From JAQWUY01 sp049615605 (GTDB lineage Bacteria > Pseudomonadota > Alphaproteobacteria > JAQWUY01): 19,604 nt of DNA. Location of the stretch: contig JBMZFW010000019.1 in the NCBI GenBank assembly GCA_049615605.1, positions 1 through 19,604 on the forward strand. The letters run 5' to 3'. A program made the position numbers and the translations under genes. Of the stretch, positions 6,994 to 13,440 are shown piece by piece (positions within the stretch are counted from its first letter, which is position 1; every line of letters starts with the position of its first letter). The notes beneath the pieces are model-generated. The model did no database searches, was not told the origin of the DNA, and saw only the letters and a list, made by a program, of their open reading frames with translations.

Positions 6994-7015
6994 AATATAA
7001 CCTTTAAAAAGTAGG
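6978..7015 (+). repeat. Nested inverted repeat over the dcd -10 box and ribosome binding site
   Basis: CCTACTTT (6978-6985) pairs perfectly with AAAGTAGG (7008-7015), and directly inside it GTTATA (6986-6991) pairs with TATAAC (6996-7001) around GTAA. The inner dyad overlaps the -10 box and the outer right arm overlaps the Shine-Dalgarno AGGAG. As DNA it looks like an operator; as RNA it could fold only if transcription starts upstream of 6978. Confidence 0.5.
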
Positions 7016-7025
7016 AGAATTACTA

Positions 7026-7580
7026 ATGACTATTAAGCCTGATAGCTGGATTGCAAAACAATCAAAAGAAAATGGAATGATTGAACCATTCGTTGACGCA
7101 CAAAAACGCGATGGTATTGTATCTTATGGTGTATCATCATACGGTTATGATGCAAGATGTGCCCCAGAATTTAAAATATTTACAAATGTAAATAATGCAA
7201 TTGTTGATCCGAAAAACTTTTCTGATGATTGCTTTGTTGAGGTTAATGCCGATGAATGTATTATCCCACCAAATTCATTTGCCCTTGCAAGGACTGTGGA
7301 ATATTTCCGCATTCCAAAAGATACGCTTGTTGTATGTTTGGGTAAATCAACTTATGCCCGTTGCGGTATTATCGTAAATGTAACCCCACTTGAACCAGGT
7401 TGGGAAGGGCATGTAACATTGGAATTTTCAAACACAACACCATTGCCTGCAAAAATTTATGCAAACGAAGGTGTTTGTCAATTCCTGTTCTTCCAAAGTG
7501 ATGAACCTTGCGATGTTGCATACAGCGACCGTTCGGGTAAATACATGGGACAAACTGGTGTTACCTTACCTAAGATTTAG
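7026..7580 (+). CDS. dcd: dCTP deaminase
   Basis: The 184-residue protein is dCTP deaminase, which deaminates dCTP to dUTP and so feeds dTMP synthesis. Signature segments are VSYGVSSYGYDAR (about 32-44), GKSTYARCGI (106-115), PLEPGWEGHVTLEFSNTT (121-138) with the presumed catalytic Glu133, and the C-terminal YSDRSGKYMGQTGVTLP loop that closes over the nucleotide. Length matches alphaproteobacterial homologues. A bifunctional deaminase/dUTPase cannot be excluded from sequence alone, but the Gram-negative-type sequence makes the simple deaminase more likely. AGGAG lies eight bases before the ATG. It is followed after 13 bases by murA and is probably cotranscribed with it. Confidence 0.95.
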   Translation: MTIKPDSWIAKQSKENGMIEPFVDAQKRDGIVSYGVSSYGYDARCAPEFKIFTNVNNAIVDPKNFSDDCFVEVNADECIIPPNSFALARTVEYFRIPKDTLVVCLGKSTYARCGIIVNVTPLEPGWEGHVTLEFSNTTPLPAKIYANEGVCQFLFFQSDEPCDVAYSDRSGKYMGQTGVTLPKI

Positions 7581-7593
7581 GGTTTAGCTTAAT

Positions 7594-8859
7594 ATGGAAC
7601 AAATCGTTATTAATGGTGGTAAACCACTTGGTGGCAGTATTGAAATATCAGGCGCAAAAAATGCAGTCCTGCCATTAATGGCGACATCAATTTTAACTGA
7701 TGAAACTGTAGTTCTTAAAAACACACCTGACCTTGCGGATATTGAAACACTTAGCGGTGTATTATCGGGACACGGTACAGCAATTGAAAAAAGCGATATT
7801 ACGGAATATGGTTTTTCATTGCACCTTACGACAAATGAAATCACATCAACAACCGCCCCGTATGAATTAGTCCGCACAATGCGTGCGTCTGTATTGGTGC
7901 TTGGTCCATTACTTGCCCGTATGGGTGAAGCCAAAGTATCATTACCCGGTGGTTGTGCAATTGGTGCTAGGCCAGTTGATTTACACATTAAGGTTATGGA
8001 AGCATTGGGTGCAACCATTGAAATTGAAGGAGGCTACATTATCGCAACAGCCAAAGATGGACTTAAAGGTGCGGAATATACTTTCCCAATTGTAAGTGTG
8101 GGTGCAACGGAAAACGCTGTGATGGCGGGGGTACTTGCCGATGGAACAACTGTACTTAAAAATTCCGCACAAGAGCCAGAGATTACAGACTTAATTGATT
8201 GCCTTAATTCAATGGGTGCAAAAATCACAATGGAAGCGGACGAAATTACTATTATCGGTGTAAACAAATTATCTGGTACAACGCATACCGTTCTTGCCGA
8301 CAGGATTGAAGCGGGAAGCTTTGCCTGTATCGCTGCAATGATGGGTGCGGAAATTACCTTAAATAATATTTCACCAAAAATATTAGATGTTCCGCTTGAT
8401 ATATTACAAAGCATTGGTGCAAGTGTTAGCACAACTGATAACAGCATCACAGTTAAAGGCGGGGATATTCACCCAATGGATATTACCACTTCGCCATATC
8501 CATATTTCCCTACGGATTTACAGGCACAGTATATGGCACTTCTGTGTGTTGCTTCGGGGACTTCAAATATATATGAAAAAGTATTTGAAAATCGTTTTAT
8601 GCATGTACCTGAATTAACCCGCCTTGGTGCAGATATTGAACTTGATGGCGACAGGGCAATTATTAAAGGCGTTGCAAACTTAACAGGTGCGGAAGTAATG
8701 GCAACTGATTTACGCGCATCAATGAGCCTTGTTATCGCAGGGTTATATGCCAAAGGTACAACAAAGATTAACCGTATATATCACTTGGACAGGGGCTATG
8801 CGGGGCTTGAAAATAAACTTTCAAAAATAGGTGCGGATATTAAACGCGTTAAGCTGTAA
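7594..8859 (+). CDS. murA: UDP-N-acetylglucosamine 1-carboxyvinyltransferase
   Basis: The 421-residue protein is MurA, which transfers enolpyruvate from PEP to UDP-GlcNAc, the first committed step of peptidoglycan synthesis, in the cytoplasm. The N-terminal GGKPLGGSIEISGAKNA segment with the active-site Lys22, the loop LPGGCAIGARPVDLH with catalytic Cys121 (Cys, not Asp, so fosfomycin sensitivity is expected on family grounds), and the C-terminal TDLRASMSLVIAGLYAKG segment are all present. Length is typical (about 420), and it is full length. Only a weak AGGG lies upstream, so coupling to dcd translation is likely. Its stop overlaps the DUF2948 start by one base. Confidence 0.97.
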   Translation: MEQIVINGGKPLGGSIEISGAKNAVLPLMATSILTDETVVLKNTPDLADIETLSGVLSGHGTAIEKSDITEYGFSLHLTTNEITSTTAPYELVRTMRASVLVLGPLLARMGEAKVSLPGGCAIGARPVDLHIKVMEALGATIEIEGGYIIATAKDGLKGAEYTFPIVSVGATENAVMAGVLADGTTVLKNSAQEPEITDLIDCLNSMGAKITMEADEITIIGVNKLSGTTHTVLADRIEAGSFACIAAMMGAEITLNNISPKILDVPLDILQSIGASVSTTDNSITVKGGDIHPMDITTSPYPYFPTDLQAQYMALLCVASGTSNIYEKVFENRFMHVPELTRLGADIELDGDRAIIKGVANLTGAEVMATDLRASMSLVIAGLYAKGTTKINRIYHLDRGYAGLENKLSKIGADIKRVKL

Positions 8860-9314
8860 TGACTGATAATAAAAACTACACACCTTTATTATTAAAAGCA
8901 TTGGACGGACAAGACTTAGCCATAATAGCTGGTCTTGTACAAGACAGCATATTACAATTAAGCGATACAAAGTATGATAAAAAGGGCAATGAATTTGTCT
9001 GTGTATTAAATCGTTTCGCATGGGAGGTTAATACGGATAAATCACCATATATTCGCACCCACTGTGCATTGGTGTTTAACGATGTGAAAAAGGTTTCATC
9101 ACAAGGCATTGATATGAAACAAGACCGTATGTATTCATTATTATCGGCAATACCATCATCGGATAATGATGGAATAAACATATTCCTTAGCTTTTCGGGC
9201 GGTGGGGTAATGCGTTTATCCGTTGATAAAATTAATGTGGTGTTAAAAGATGTTGGTGATTACTGGGAAACAGAAAATCGTCCACACCACGAAAATAACG
9301 AAATTAATAAATAA
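8859..9314 (+). CDS. DUF2948 family protein
   Basis: The 151-residue protein resembles DUF2948, a family of unknown function found mainly in Alphaproteobacteria and often directly after murA. Matching features are the opening LLLKALDGQDLAIIAGLVQD, the central FVCVLNRFAWEV, the RTHCALVFNDVKKVSSQGID segment and the closing LSFSGGGVMRLSVDKINVVL followed by a W-x-x-x-x-R-P-H tail. There is no signal peptide or membrane span. The ATG overlaps the murA stop by one base (TAATG), which argues for coupled, similar-level expression with MurA. A role near cell-wall precursor synthesis is suggested only by position. The gene stops one base before the stop of the convergent regulator. Confidence 0.83.
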   Translation: MTDNKNYTPLLLKALDGQDLAIIAGLVQDSILQLSDTKYDKKGNEFVCVLNRFAWEVNTDKSPYIRTHCALVFNDVKKVSSQGIDMKQDRMYSLLSAIPSSDNDGINIFLSFSGGGVMRLSVDKINVVLKDVGDYWETENRPHHENNEINK

Positions 9315-9315
9315 G

Positions 9316-9951
9316 TTATTCGGCTTTCCAAATAATTCTAGCAATCCATTTAACTTTTCTTAAATCAATATTTGGATTTTCCAGTTCATTTTCACCAATC
9401 TTTTTAAGGCTGATTACATGGCTAGATATTTTTTGGATTGTGGCAATGATATTATCGCCTTCTTCAACCGCAACAATTACTTTGTCGCCTTTGCGAACAT
9501 TGGAAGTAATCTTTGCAATTAAAGTATCACCACGATTGTATACATCGGCGTAATCGTGTGTGTTAATTCGCACCATAAATGATTTACCATCAATGTCTGT
9601 GCTTTCCATATTTTCATCACGATAATTTGAACGAACGTGCCCCGTGCTTGAAATAAATGATTTTACATTTTGTAATGATGATAATTTTGTTTTTGGCAAA
9701 CCAATCGCCCCAAGATTTTCATTACTTTGCATTAAATCGGCGAATTGCCCCATGCTCATACCAATAACATCAAGGATACGGGCAATGCTTTCCGTTGATG
9801 GCCATCTTTGGCGACCGTCTTTACTTATTCTTTTTGATTTATTAAAGATTGTTGGGTCTAGCCCCGCTTTCTTTGCAAGCCCAGAAGGTGTTAAACCATT
9901 TATACCAGCTATTGCATCAATAGCTTCCCACATTTTATCGTGCTGAATCAT
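9316..9951 (-). CDS. HTH transcriptional regulator with S24-like C-terminal domain, protease dyad apparently lost
   Basis: The 211-residue protein has an N-terminal helix-turn-helix domain (about residues 7-70, with GLTPSGLAKKAGLDPTIFNK as the likely HTH) and a C-terminal LexA/CI-like S24 fold (about 115-211, with the YNRGDTLIAKIT and VRKGDKVIVAV strands). It matches a regulator family common in Alphaproteobacteria. In peptidase S24 proteins a Ser in an S-M-x-P-x-x-x-x-G-D context and a downstream Lys do autocleavage. Here the Ser region reads THDYADVYNRGD, and the Lys position appears to be Thr171 (IIATIQK), so self-cleavage is unlikely. AAGGA lies seven bases before the ATG. It faces away from the phage-like cassette across a roughly 300-base spacer, so it could control it, but the family is also an ordinary chromosomal one. 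Confidence 0.8.
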   Translation of the reverse strand: MIQHDKMWEAIDAIAGINGLTPSGLAKKAGLDPTIFNKSKRISKDGRQRWPSTESIARILDVIGMSMGQFADLMQSNENLGAIGLPKTKLSSLQNVKSFISSTGHVRSNYRDENMESTDIDGKSFMVRINTHDYADVYNRGDTLIAKITSNVRKGDKVIVAVEEGDNIIATIQKISSHVISLKKIGENELENPNIDLRKVKWIARIIWKAE

Positions 9952-9989
9952 TATTTTTCCTTATACTTTACACTTTGAATAATAAAATT

Positions 9990-10018
9990 AAATTATCATA
10001 AAAAAATAATCGTTTCAA
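9990..10018 (-). promoter_or_regulatory. Promoter candidate of the S24-like regulator
   Basis: On the minus strand TTGAAA (complement of 10013-10018) is followed after 17 bases by TAATTT (complement of 9990-9995), with GATAAT as an alternative -10 two bases nearer. The leader would be about 30 bases and contains the AAGGA ribosome binding site. Confidence 0.4.
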
Positions 10019-10127
10019 TAAAAATAATAGGAAAAAAACCCCTTATATTTAAAAAATAAGAATAATAACCATAATTTTAGTTTTATTTTTCAAATTATTT
10101 TTTGTTTTCCATTAAAGGATATCGCCC

Positions 10128-10146
10128 TTATGTTCGCTTTATGTTC
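10128..10146 (+). repeat. Tandem TTATGTTC sites one helical turn apart
   Basis: TTATGTTC occurs at 10128-10135 and again at 10139-10146, an 11-base period. The pair lies about 30 bases upstream of the cassette -35 box, a normal position for a regulator binding two sites on one face of the helix. Confidence 0.35.
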
Positions 10147-10175
10147 TTTAATAAGGATAAAATACCTTTTTTATA

Positions 10176-10204
10176 TTGACTTTGTACATAAATTGTGCTA
10201 GAAA
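10176..10204 (+). promoter_or_regulatory. Promoter candidate of the phage-like cassette
   Basis: TTGACT (10176-10181) and TAGAAA (10199-10204) are 17 bases apart, with TGC before the -10, giving GCTAGAAA. It shares TTGTGCTA with the promoter at 686-714. The transcript would begin near 10211, leaving an untranslated leader of roughly 130 bases. Confidence 0.5.
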
Positions 10205-10326
10205 GTTCTTTACCCGTTAATTTTAAGGGAATCACTTTAATCAATATTTTTTATGGAAAGGTAGGTAAATAAAGCAACTAACAACATAAATAACAGTGCT
10301 ACTTTTAGTAGTGTAAAAGATGCCCT

Positions 10327-10344
10327 ATATTGGTCAGCCAATAT
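10327..10344 (+). repeat. Inverted repeat covering the start codon of the first cassette gene
   Basis: ATATTGG (10327-10333) and CCAATAT (10338-10344) form a perfect seven-base stem with a TCAG loop. The right arm contains the first two bases of the ATG at 10343, so the RNA hairpin would mask initiation there. Confidence 0.5.
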
Positions 10345-10618
10345 GATGGCATTAAAAAATAAGGGGGCGAAAATACAATCAGGTTTCGGTAATGAAAATC
10401 GGGAATTTGAACCAATAGACATCTTTGTTCCACTGTGGCGGTTTATAAAACAGGGACGCCTTGCACATAATTCAGAACAAGTGGTTATGAAATATGCAAT
10501 CGCAGGGGCAGAACCACGAAGTACAGCAAAAGACTTCACAGTATGGAAAAATGTTTTGGATACATTAAAGCCAATTTTAATAAATAAAAGAATAGTAGAA
10601 AGAGGTACAAATGAATAA
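10343..10618 (+). CDS. Unidentified small cassette protein, start uncertain
   Basis: I do not recognise this 91-residue protein. It is basic and looks globular, with an aromatic segment IDIFVPLWRFIKQGRL (about residues 25-40), a probable helix NSEQVVMKYAIAGAEP (about 43-58) and a charged tail. The frame stays open 26 codons upstream of the ATG (from 10265, after a TAG at 10262) with protein-like composition (TFSSVKDALYWSAN) but without ATG, GTG or TTG, and a purine-rich GGAAAGGTAGG lies just before it. The true start may therefore be non-standard or lost. No ribosome binding site precedes 10343. Its last codons overlap the next gene by eight bases, consistent with a phage-type operon. Function unknown. 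Confidence 0.5.
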   Translation: MMALKNKGAKIQSGFGNENREFEPIDIFVPLWRFIKQGRLAHNSEQVVMKYAIAGAEPRSTAKDFTVWKNVLDTLKPILINKRIVERGTNE

Positions 10619-11009
10619 ACACAAACAATTAGTAAAAAGTATGAACGACAATTCAAGTGATGCATTGGTAATGTTCTGTGATTCATCATCACGCTGGTTT
10701 TTAAAATTTTTAAAACCTAAATATCGCCATTGTTTTGTTGCAATAAAATCCAGTTCGGATTGGATTGTATACGAACCATTACTTAACCGTACAGAAATAA
10801 CAATCATTCGTGATTCAAAAGCATTTGAGGTACGCAAATGTTTTGAAAGCATGGGTTGCACCGTGGTGGCTTGTAATATCAACCGCAAGGAAATCAAACC
10901 ATTATCAATGTTAATGCCATTTACCTGTGTAAGGGCAGTTGGCAGAGTCCTTGGTGCAAACTTGCAATACATCTTTACCCCGTACCAACTTTACAAAAGC
11001 ATAAAATAA
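10611..11009 (+). CDS. Phage-associated protein, possible permuted papain-fold (NlpC/P60-like) enzyme
   Basis: The 132-residue protein has no certain family. The order of conserved-looking residues is suggestive: YRHCFVAI with His40, then WIVYEP with Glu55, then MPFTCVRAVGRVLG with Cys106 at the start of a helix, closing with FTPYQLYKSI. His first and Cys last is the order in circularly permuted NlpC/P60 (LRAT-like) cysteine enzymes, whereas classic NlpC/P60 has Cys first. Proteins of this look occur in podovirus-like prophages near structural genes. AGAGG lies a few bases upstream of the ATG. If active it might cut peptidoglycan or an amide; a non-enzymatic tail or head component is equally possible. 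Confidence 0.55.
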   Translation: MNKHKQLVKSMNDNSSDALVMFCDSSSRWFLKFLKPKYRHCFVAIKSSSDWIVYEPLLNRTEITIIRDSKAFEVRKCFESMGCTVVACNINRKEIKPLSMLMPFTCVRAVGRVLGANLQYIFTPYQLYKSIK

Positions 11010-11023
11010 CGAAAGGAAAATAT

Positions 11024-11059
11024 ATGACAACTTTAAATAAGGAAAAACTATATGCATAA
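11024..11059 (+). CDS. Eleven-residue leader ORF overlapping the portal start
   Basis: ATG at 11024 follows a strong AAAGGAAAA and encodes MTTLNKEKLYA; its TAA (11057-11059) overlaps the portal ATG (11052) in another frame. It may be translated to couple ribosomes to the portal gene, or be the stub of a deleted gene. The portal has its own AAGGA (11039-11043) inside it. Confidence 0.35.
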   Translation: MTTLNKEKLYA

Positions 11060-12476
11060 CAATCACAAGACAAATGTTCAAACCATTTTAAACGATTATA
11101 AAAAAGCACAAGGCAAATATAATGAATGGGTTGAACTGTGGCGTGAATGTTATAACTTTGCTGGTACAAACATCAGCAGAAAAAACAAAATCCAAATCTT
11201 TGATGGCACCGCACCAGATGCTATTGATGAATTATCAGGGGTGTTAATGAATGAATTATACCCATATGGTAATGATTGGATTGACATTAAAAACAAACAA
11301 ACAAAACAAAGCGATGATACGGATACCAGCATAAATGTTAAAAACACAATTATGGACAGTATCAGGTCATCAAACTTTCAAATTGAAATTCACCAATGTG
11401 TTATGGATTTAATTATCGCAGGCACAGGTGTAATGTTAATTGAACAAGGGGATATTAACAGTGGTAATAAATTAAAATTTACCGCCCTTGATTTACAAAA
11501 TATTGTTTTACAAGAAACGGCAAATGGTAAAATTGATACCTTATACCGCAAAAAAGAATATTCGTATAACGAACTTGTAAATCGTTTCCCAATTGCAAAA
11601 TCAAAAGTTAAATACAGCGAAGATAAGACATTTAAAATTGTTGAACAAATTAAACTAAACAATGGTAAATGGGATTATACGGTAATTTTACTTGATGAAA
11701 CTTCACAATCGGAAATCATTATGCAAAGCCAATATGACACACCGCCATTCATTGCCTTTCGTTGGCAAAAAAATACGGGCGAAGTATATGGTCGTTCCCC
11801 AATTATGAAAGCATTACCAGATATTAAAACGGTAAACAAGATTGCGGAACTTACATTAAAGAATGCGTCAATCAGTGTGACTGGTATCTGGCAGGCAGAT
11901 GACGATGGGGTATTAAATCCGAATAACATTCGCCTTGTACCGGGGGCAATAATTCCAAAGGCGGTTGGGTCAAATGGTTTACAACCATTAAAAAGCCCAG
12001 GGGAATTTAACTTATCAAATATGTTAATTGAACCATTGCAAAACCGCATTCGCAAAAGTTTATTGTCCGATGTGTTTACAACAACGGTTGCCAAAACCGC
12101 AACGGAAATTCAGGAACAACAATTGCGTTCACGCCAAGTAATCAATTCGGTGTTTGAACGAATTACACAAGAAGCAATGCTTCCAATGGTTCAGCGAATT
12201 ACCGATATCTTGGCAAAGCAAGGGGCAATTATTAAACCAAAAGACAGCGGTCTTTATGTTGATGTAATTTCACCAGTGGAACGATACAGCAAAATGCAAA
12301 AAGTATTAATGGTTAAACAAACAATTAGCGAAATTAACAAACTTGGCTTTGATGCGTTTAACATTTTTGATTTAAACAAAACATTAAAATGGGTTGTTGC
12401 GGAAATGGATGTGCCAAACCATATCTTAATTGAAAATGAACCATTGCAAGAAATGGAATTATTGAATGAACAATAA
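11052..12476 (+). CDS. Podovirus (T7-type) portal / head-tail connector protein
   Basis: The 474-residue protein resembles the T7-type head-to-tail connector family (gp8-like, Head-tail_con). In phage it forms the dodecameric portal ring through which DNA is packaged. Typical features are the N-terminal helical segment ending in YKKAQGKYNEWVELWRECYNFA (split here only by one turn), the signature FDGTAPDAIDELSGVLMNEL (about residues 50-69), the PFIAFRWQKNTGEVYGRSP segment near 233-251 and the C-terminal helix region beginning TEIQEQQLRSRQVINSVFER. T7 gp8 is 536 residues, so this is slightly short, but both ends look complete. AAGGA lies eight bases before the ATG. The gene overlaps the next by 11 bases. 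No frameshift or stop is present, which argues against old decay. Confidence 0.85.
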   Translation: MHNNHKTNVQTILNDYKKAQGKYNEWVELWRECYNFAGTNISRKNKIQIFDGTAPDAIDELSGVLMNELYPYGNDWIDIKNKQTKQSDDTDTSINVKNTIMDSIRSSNFQIEIHQCVMDLIIAGTGVMLIEQGDINSGNKLKFTALDLQNIVLQETANGKIDTLYRKKEYSYNELVNRFPIAKSKVKYSEDKTFKIVEQIKLNNGKWDYTVILLDETSQSEIIMQSQYDTPPFIAFRWQKNTGEVYGRSPIMKALPDIKTVNKIAELTLKNASISVTGIWQADDDGVLNPNNIRLVPGAIIPKAVGSNGLQPLKSPGEFNLSNMLIEPLQNRIRKSLLSDVFTTTVAKTATEIQEQQLRSRQVINSVFERITQEAMLPMVQRITDILAKQGAIIKPKDSGLYVDVISPVERYSKMQKVLMVKQTISEINKLGFDAFNIFDLNKTLKWVVAEMDVPNHILIENEPLQEMELLNEQ

Positions 12477-12702
12477 CCTTGCTTGGGCGGGGGATAATAA
12501 ACCCTATGAATTGGAAGAGGTTGAAAAAGCATTATTTAAAATCTTTTCCAGTGATGAAGGTAAAATTCTGTGGTCGTATTTAAAGCACACAGTAATTGAA
12601 AATTATTCACAAGAAATGGACACAAACAAAATACATATGCATAACGGTAAACGAATATTGGTAATGCACTTAAAACAACTAGCCCAACGACAAGTTGGAT
12701 AA
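12466..12702 (+). CDS. Bbp19-like small phage protein
   Basis: The 78-residue protein resembles the Bbp19-like phage domain, named from Bordetella phage BPP-1. Its pattern fits: an early ALFKIFSSDEGKILWSYLKH segment (Phe-Ser-Ser-x-x-Gly-Lys), an acidic middle, and a late GKRILVMHLKQLAQRQ helix, where Gly-Lys/Gln-Arg is the conserved point. Such genes typically sit between portal and scaffold genes in podovirus-like genomes, as here. Function is unknown; a head-assembly role is inferred from position. The ATG lies 11 bases inside the portal gene without a clear ribosome binding site, so translation is probably coupled. Confidence 0.65.
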   Translation: MNNNLAWAGDNKPYELEEVEKALFKIFSSDEGKILWSYLKHTVIENYSQEMDTNKIHMHNGKRILVMHLKQLAQRQVG

Positions 12703-12716
12703 GAAAGGAATAAAAT

Positions 12717-13403
12717 ATGACAGAACAACAAGAAAACGAAATACAACAAACAGAAAACCCAGTGGAAGAAACACCACCGCAAAGCAATGACTTTGTACCT
12801 GAAAAATTTATTAAGGACGGGGAAGTACAAGTTGACCAACTGGCAAAATCATATACGGAATTGGAAAAGAAATTATCCAGCCGACAAAACCCAGAAATTG
12901 ATATGGGCGATTATGAATTTGAATTGGAAGACGCAACATTCACCCGCAATGAAGATTTTGATAAAATGTTAATGGAAAATGGTGTCACGGGTAAACAAGC
13001 CCAGTTAATTTACAATTACGCCAATGAACATTTTGGTGAAAGCTTACAACAAAAATCAGTTGAACTGGCGGAACAAGAATTAAGTTGGCACTTTGGTGGT
13101 GATGACAAATGGAACGGCATTAAAAAGGATATTCAAAGTTGGGCAAGTCAAAACCTTGATGAAAAAATCTTTACTGAATTAGGAAGCAGTGTAAAGGGCA
13201 TTAAAACATTATATAATATGATGCAATCAAGCCGTGAATTTCCAATTTCGGATAATGCGGGTGCAACCACTTCGTTAAATCAAGACAGCTTATATGCAAT
13301 GATGGATAATCCAAAGTATTGGCGTGATAAAGATCCAGAATATATTGCAAAGGTGCAAAAAGGATTCAAAGACCTATACGGTGATGAAAAAGTAAATGTT
13401 TAG
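12717..13403 (+). CDS. Podovirus-type scaffolding (capsid assembly) protein
   Basis: The 228-residue acidic protein matches scaffolding proteins of T7-like phages, which guide major-capsid assembly and then leave the shell. Landmarks are a Glu/Gln/Pro-rich disordered N-terminus, then FIKDGEVQVDQLAKSYTELE (about residues 31-50), a helical middle with an SVELAEQELSWHFGGDDKW segment, and the C-terminal basic motif YWRDKDPEYIAKVQKGFKDL (about 201-220) that in this family binds capsid. AAAGGA precedes the ATG. The gene is intact and followed directly by a terminator. The major capsid gene that normally comes next is absent, which leaves this scaffold without a visible client. Confidence 0.82.
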   Translation: MTEQQENEIQQTENPVEETPPQSNDFVPEKFIKDGEVQVDQLAKSYTELEKKLSSRQNPEIDMGDYEFELEDATFTRNEDFDKMLMENGVTGKQAQLIYNYANEHFGESLQQKSVELAEQELSWHFGGDDKWNGIKKDIQSWASQNLDEKIFTELGSSVKGIKTLYNMMQSSREFPISDNAGATTSLNQDSLYAMMDNPKYWRDKDPEYIAKVQKGFKDLYGDEKVNV

Positions 13404-13413
13404 TTTATAAATT

Positions 13414-13440
13414 AAAGGGGGATTAATTCCCCCTTTTTTA
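13414..13440 (+). terminator. Rho-independent terminator of the phage-like cassette
   Basis: A nine-base stem AAAGGGGGA/TCCCCCTTT (13414-13422 with 13428-13436) around TTAAT is followed by a T run to 13439. It lies 11 bases after the scaffold stop. On the minus strand it also overlaps the DUF1491 stop codon, so it may act for both sides. Confidence 0.9.

Larger units (their letters stand above)
9952..10252. other. AT-rich intergenic region between the regulator and the phage-like cassette
   Basis: No reading frame with coding character is seen on either strand. It contains promoter candidates facing both ways, an 11-base-phased direct repeat and long A/T tracts. No tRNA-like fold, attachment-site core or integrase remnant was found. 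Confidence 0.6.
10176..13440 (+). mobile_element. Partial podovirus-type head-assembly cassette (prophage remnant or domesticated island)
   Basis: Five plus-strand genes lie between a promoter and a strong terminator: two small unplaced genes, a T7-type portal, a Bbp19-like protein and a scaffolding protein. Base composition and frame quality look like the neighbours. Terminase, capsid, tail, lysis and integrase genes are absent, and both flanks are chromosomal genes (S24-like regulator; DUF1491 and a class A PBP). I found no flanking direct repeats that would mark attachment sites. Confidence 0.7.

Noticed and set aside
8034..8450. Minus-strand 138-residue ORF inside murA
   Set aside because: Ser/Ala/Ile-rich antisense of a well conserved enzyme; other antisense ORFs in murA (7584-8018, 8469-8753) were rejected for the same reason.
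9952..10342. tRNA, attachment site or small RNA in the longest intergenic region
   Set aside because: No cloverleaf, no direct repeat shared with the other end of the cassette, and only A/T tracts and promoter-like elements were found.
10237..10692. Minus-strand 151-residue ORF over the start of the phage-like cassette
   Set aside because: Low-complexity, Cys/Phe/Leu-rich sequence antisense to two overlapping plus-strand genes that have operon-like spacing; no ribosome binding site.
10577..10972. Minus-strand 131-residue ORF
   Set aside because: Antisense shadow of the 10611-11009 gene, with irregular composition and no recognisable domain.
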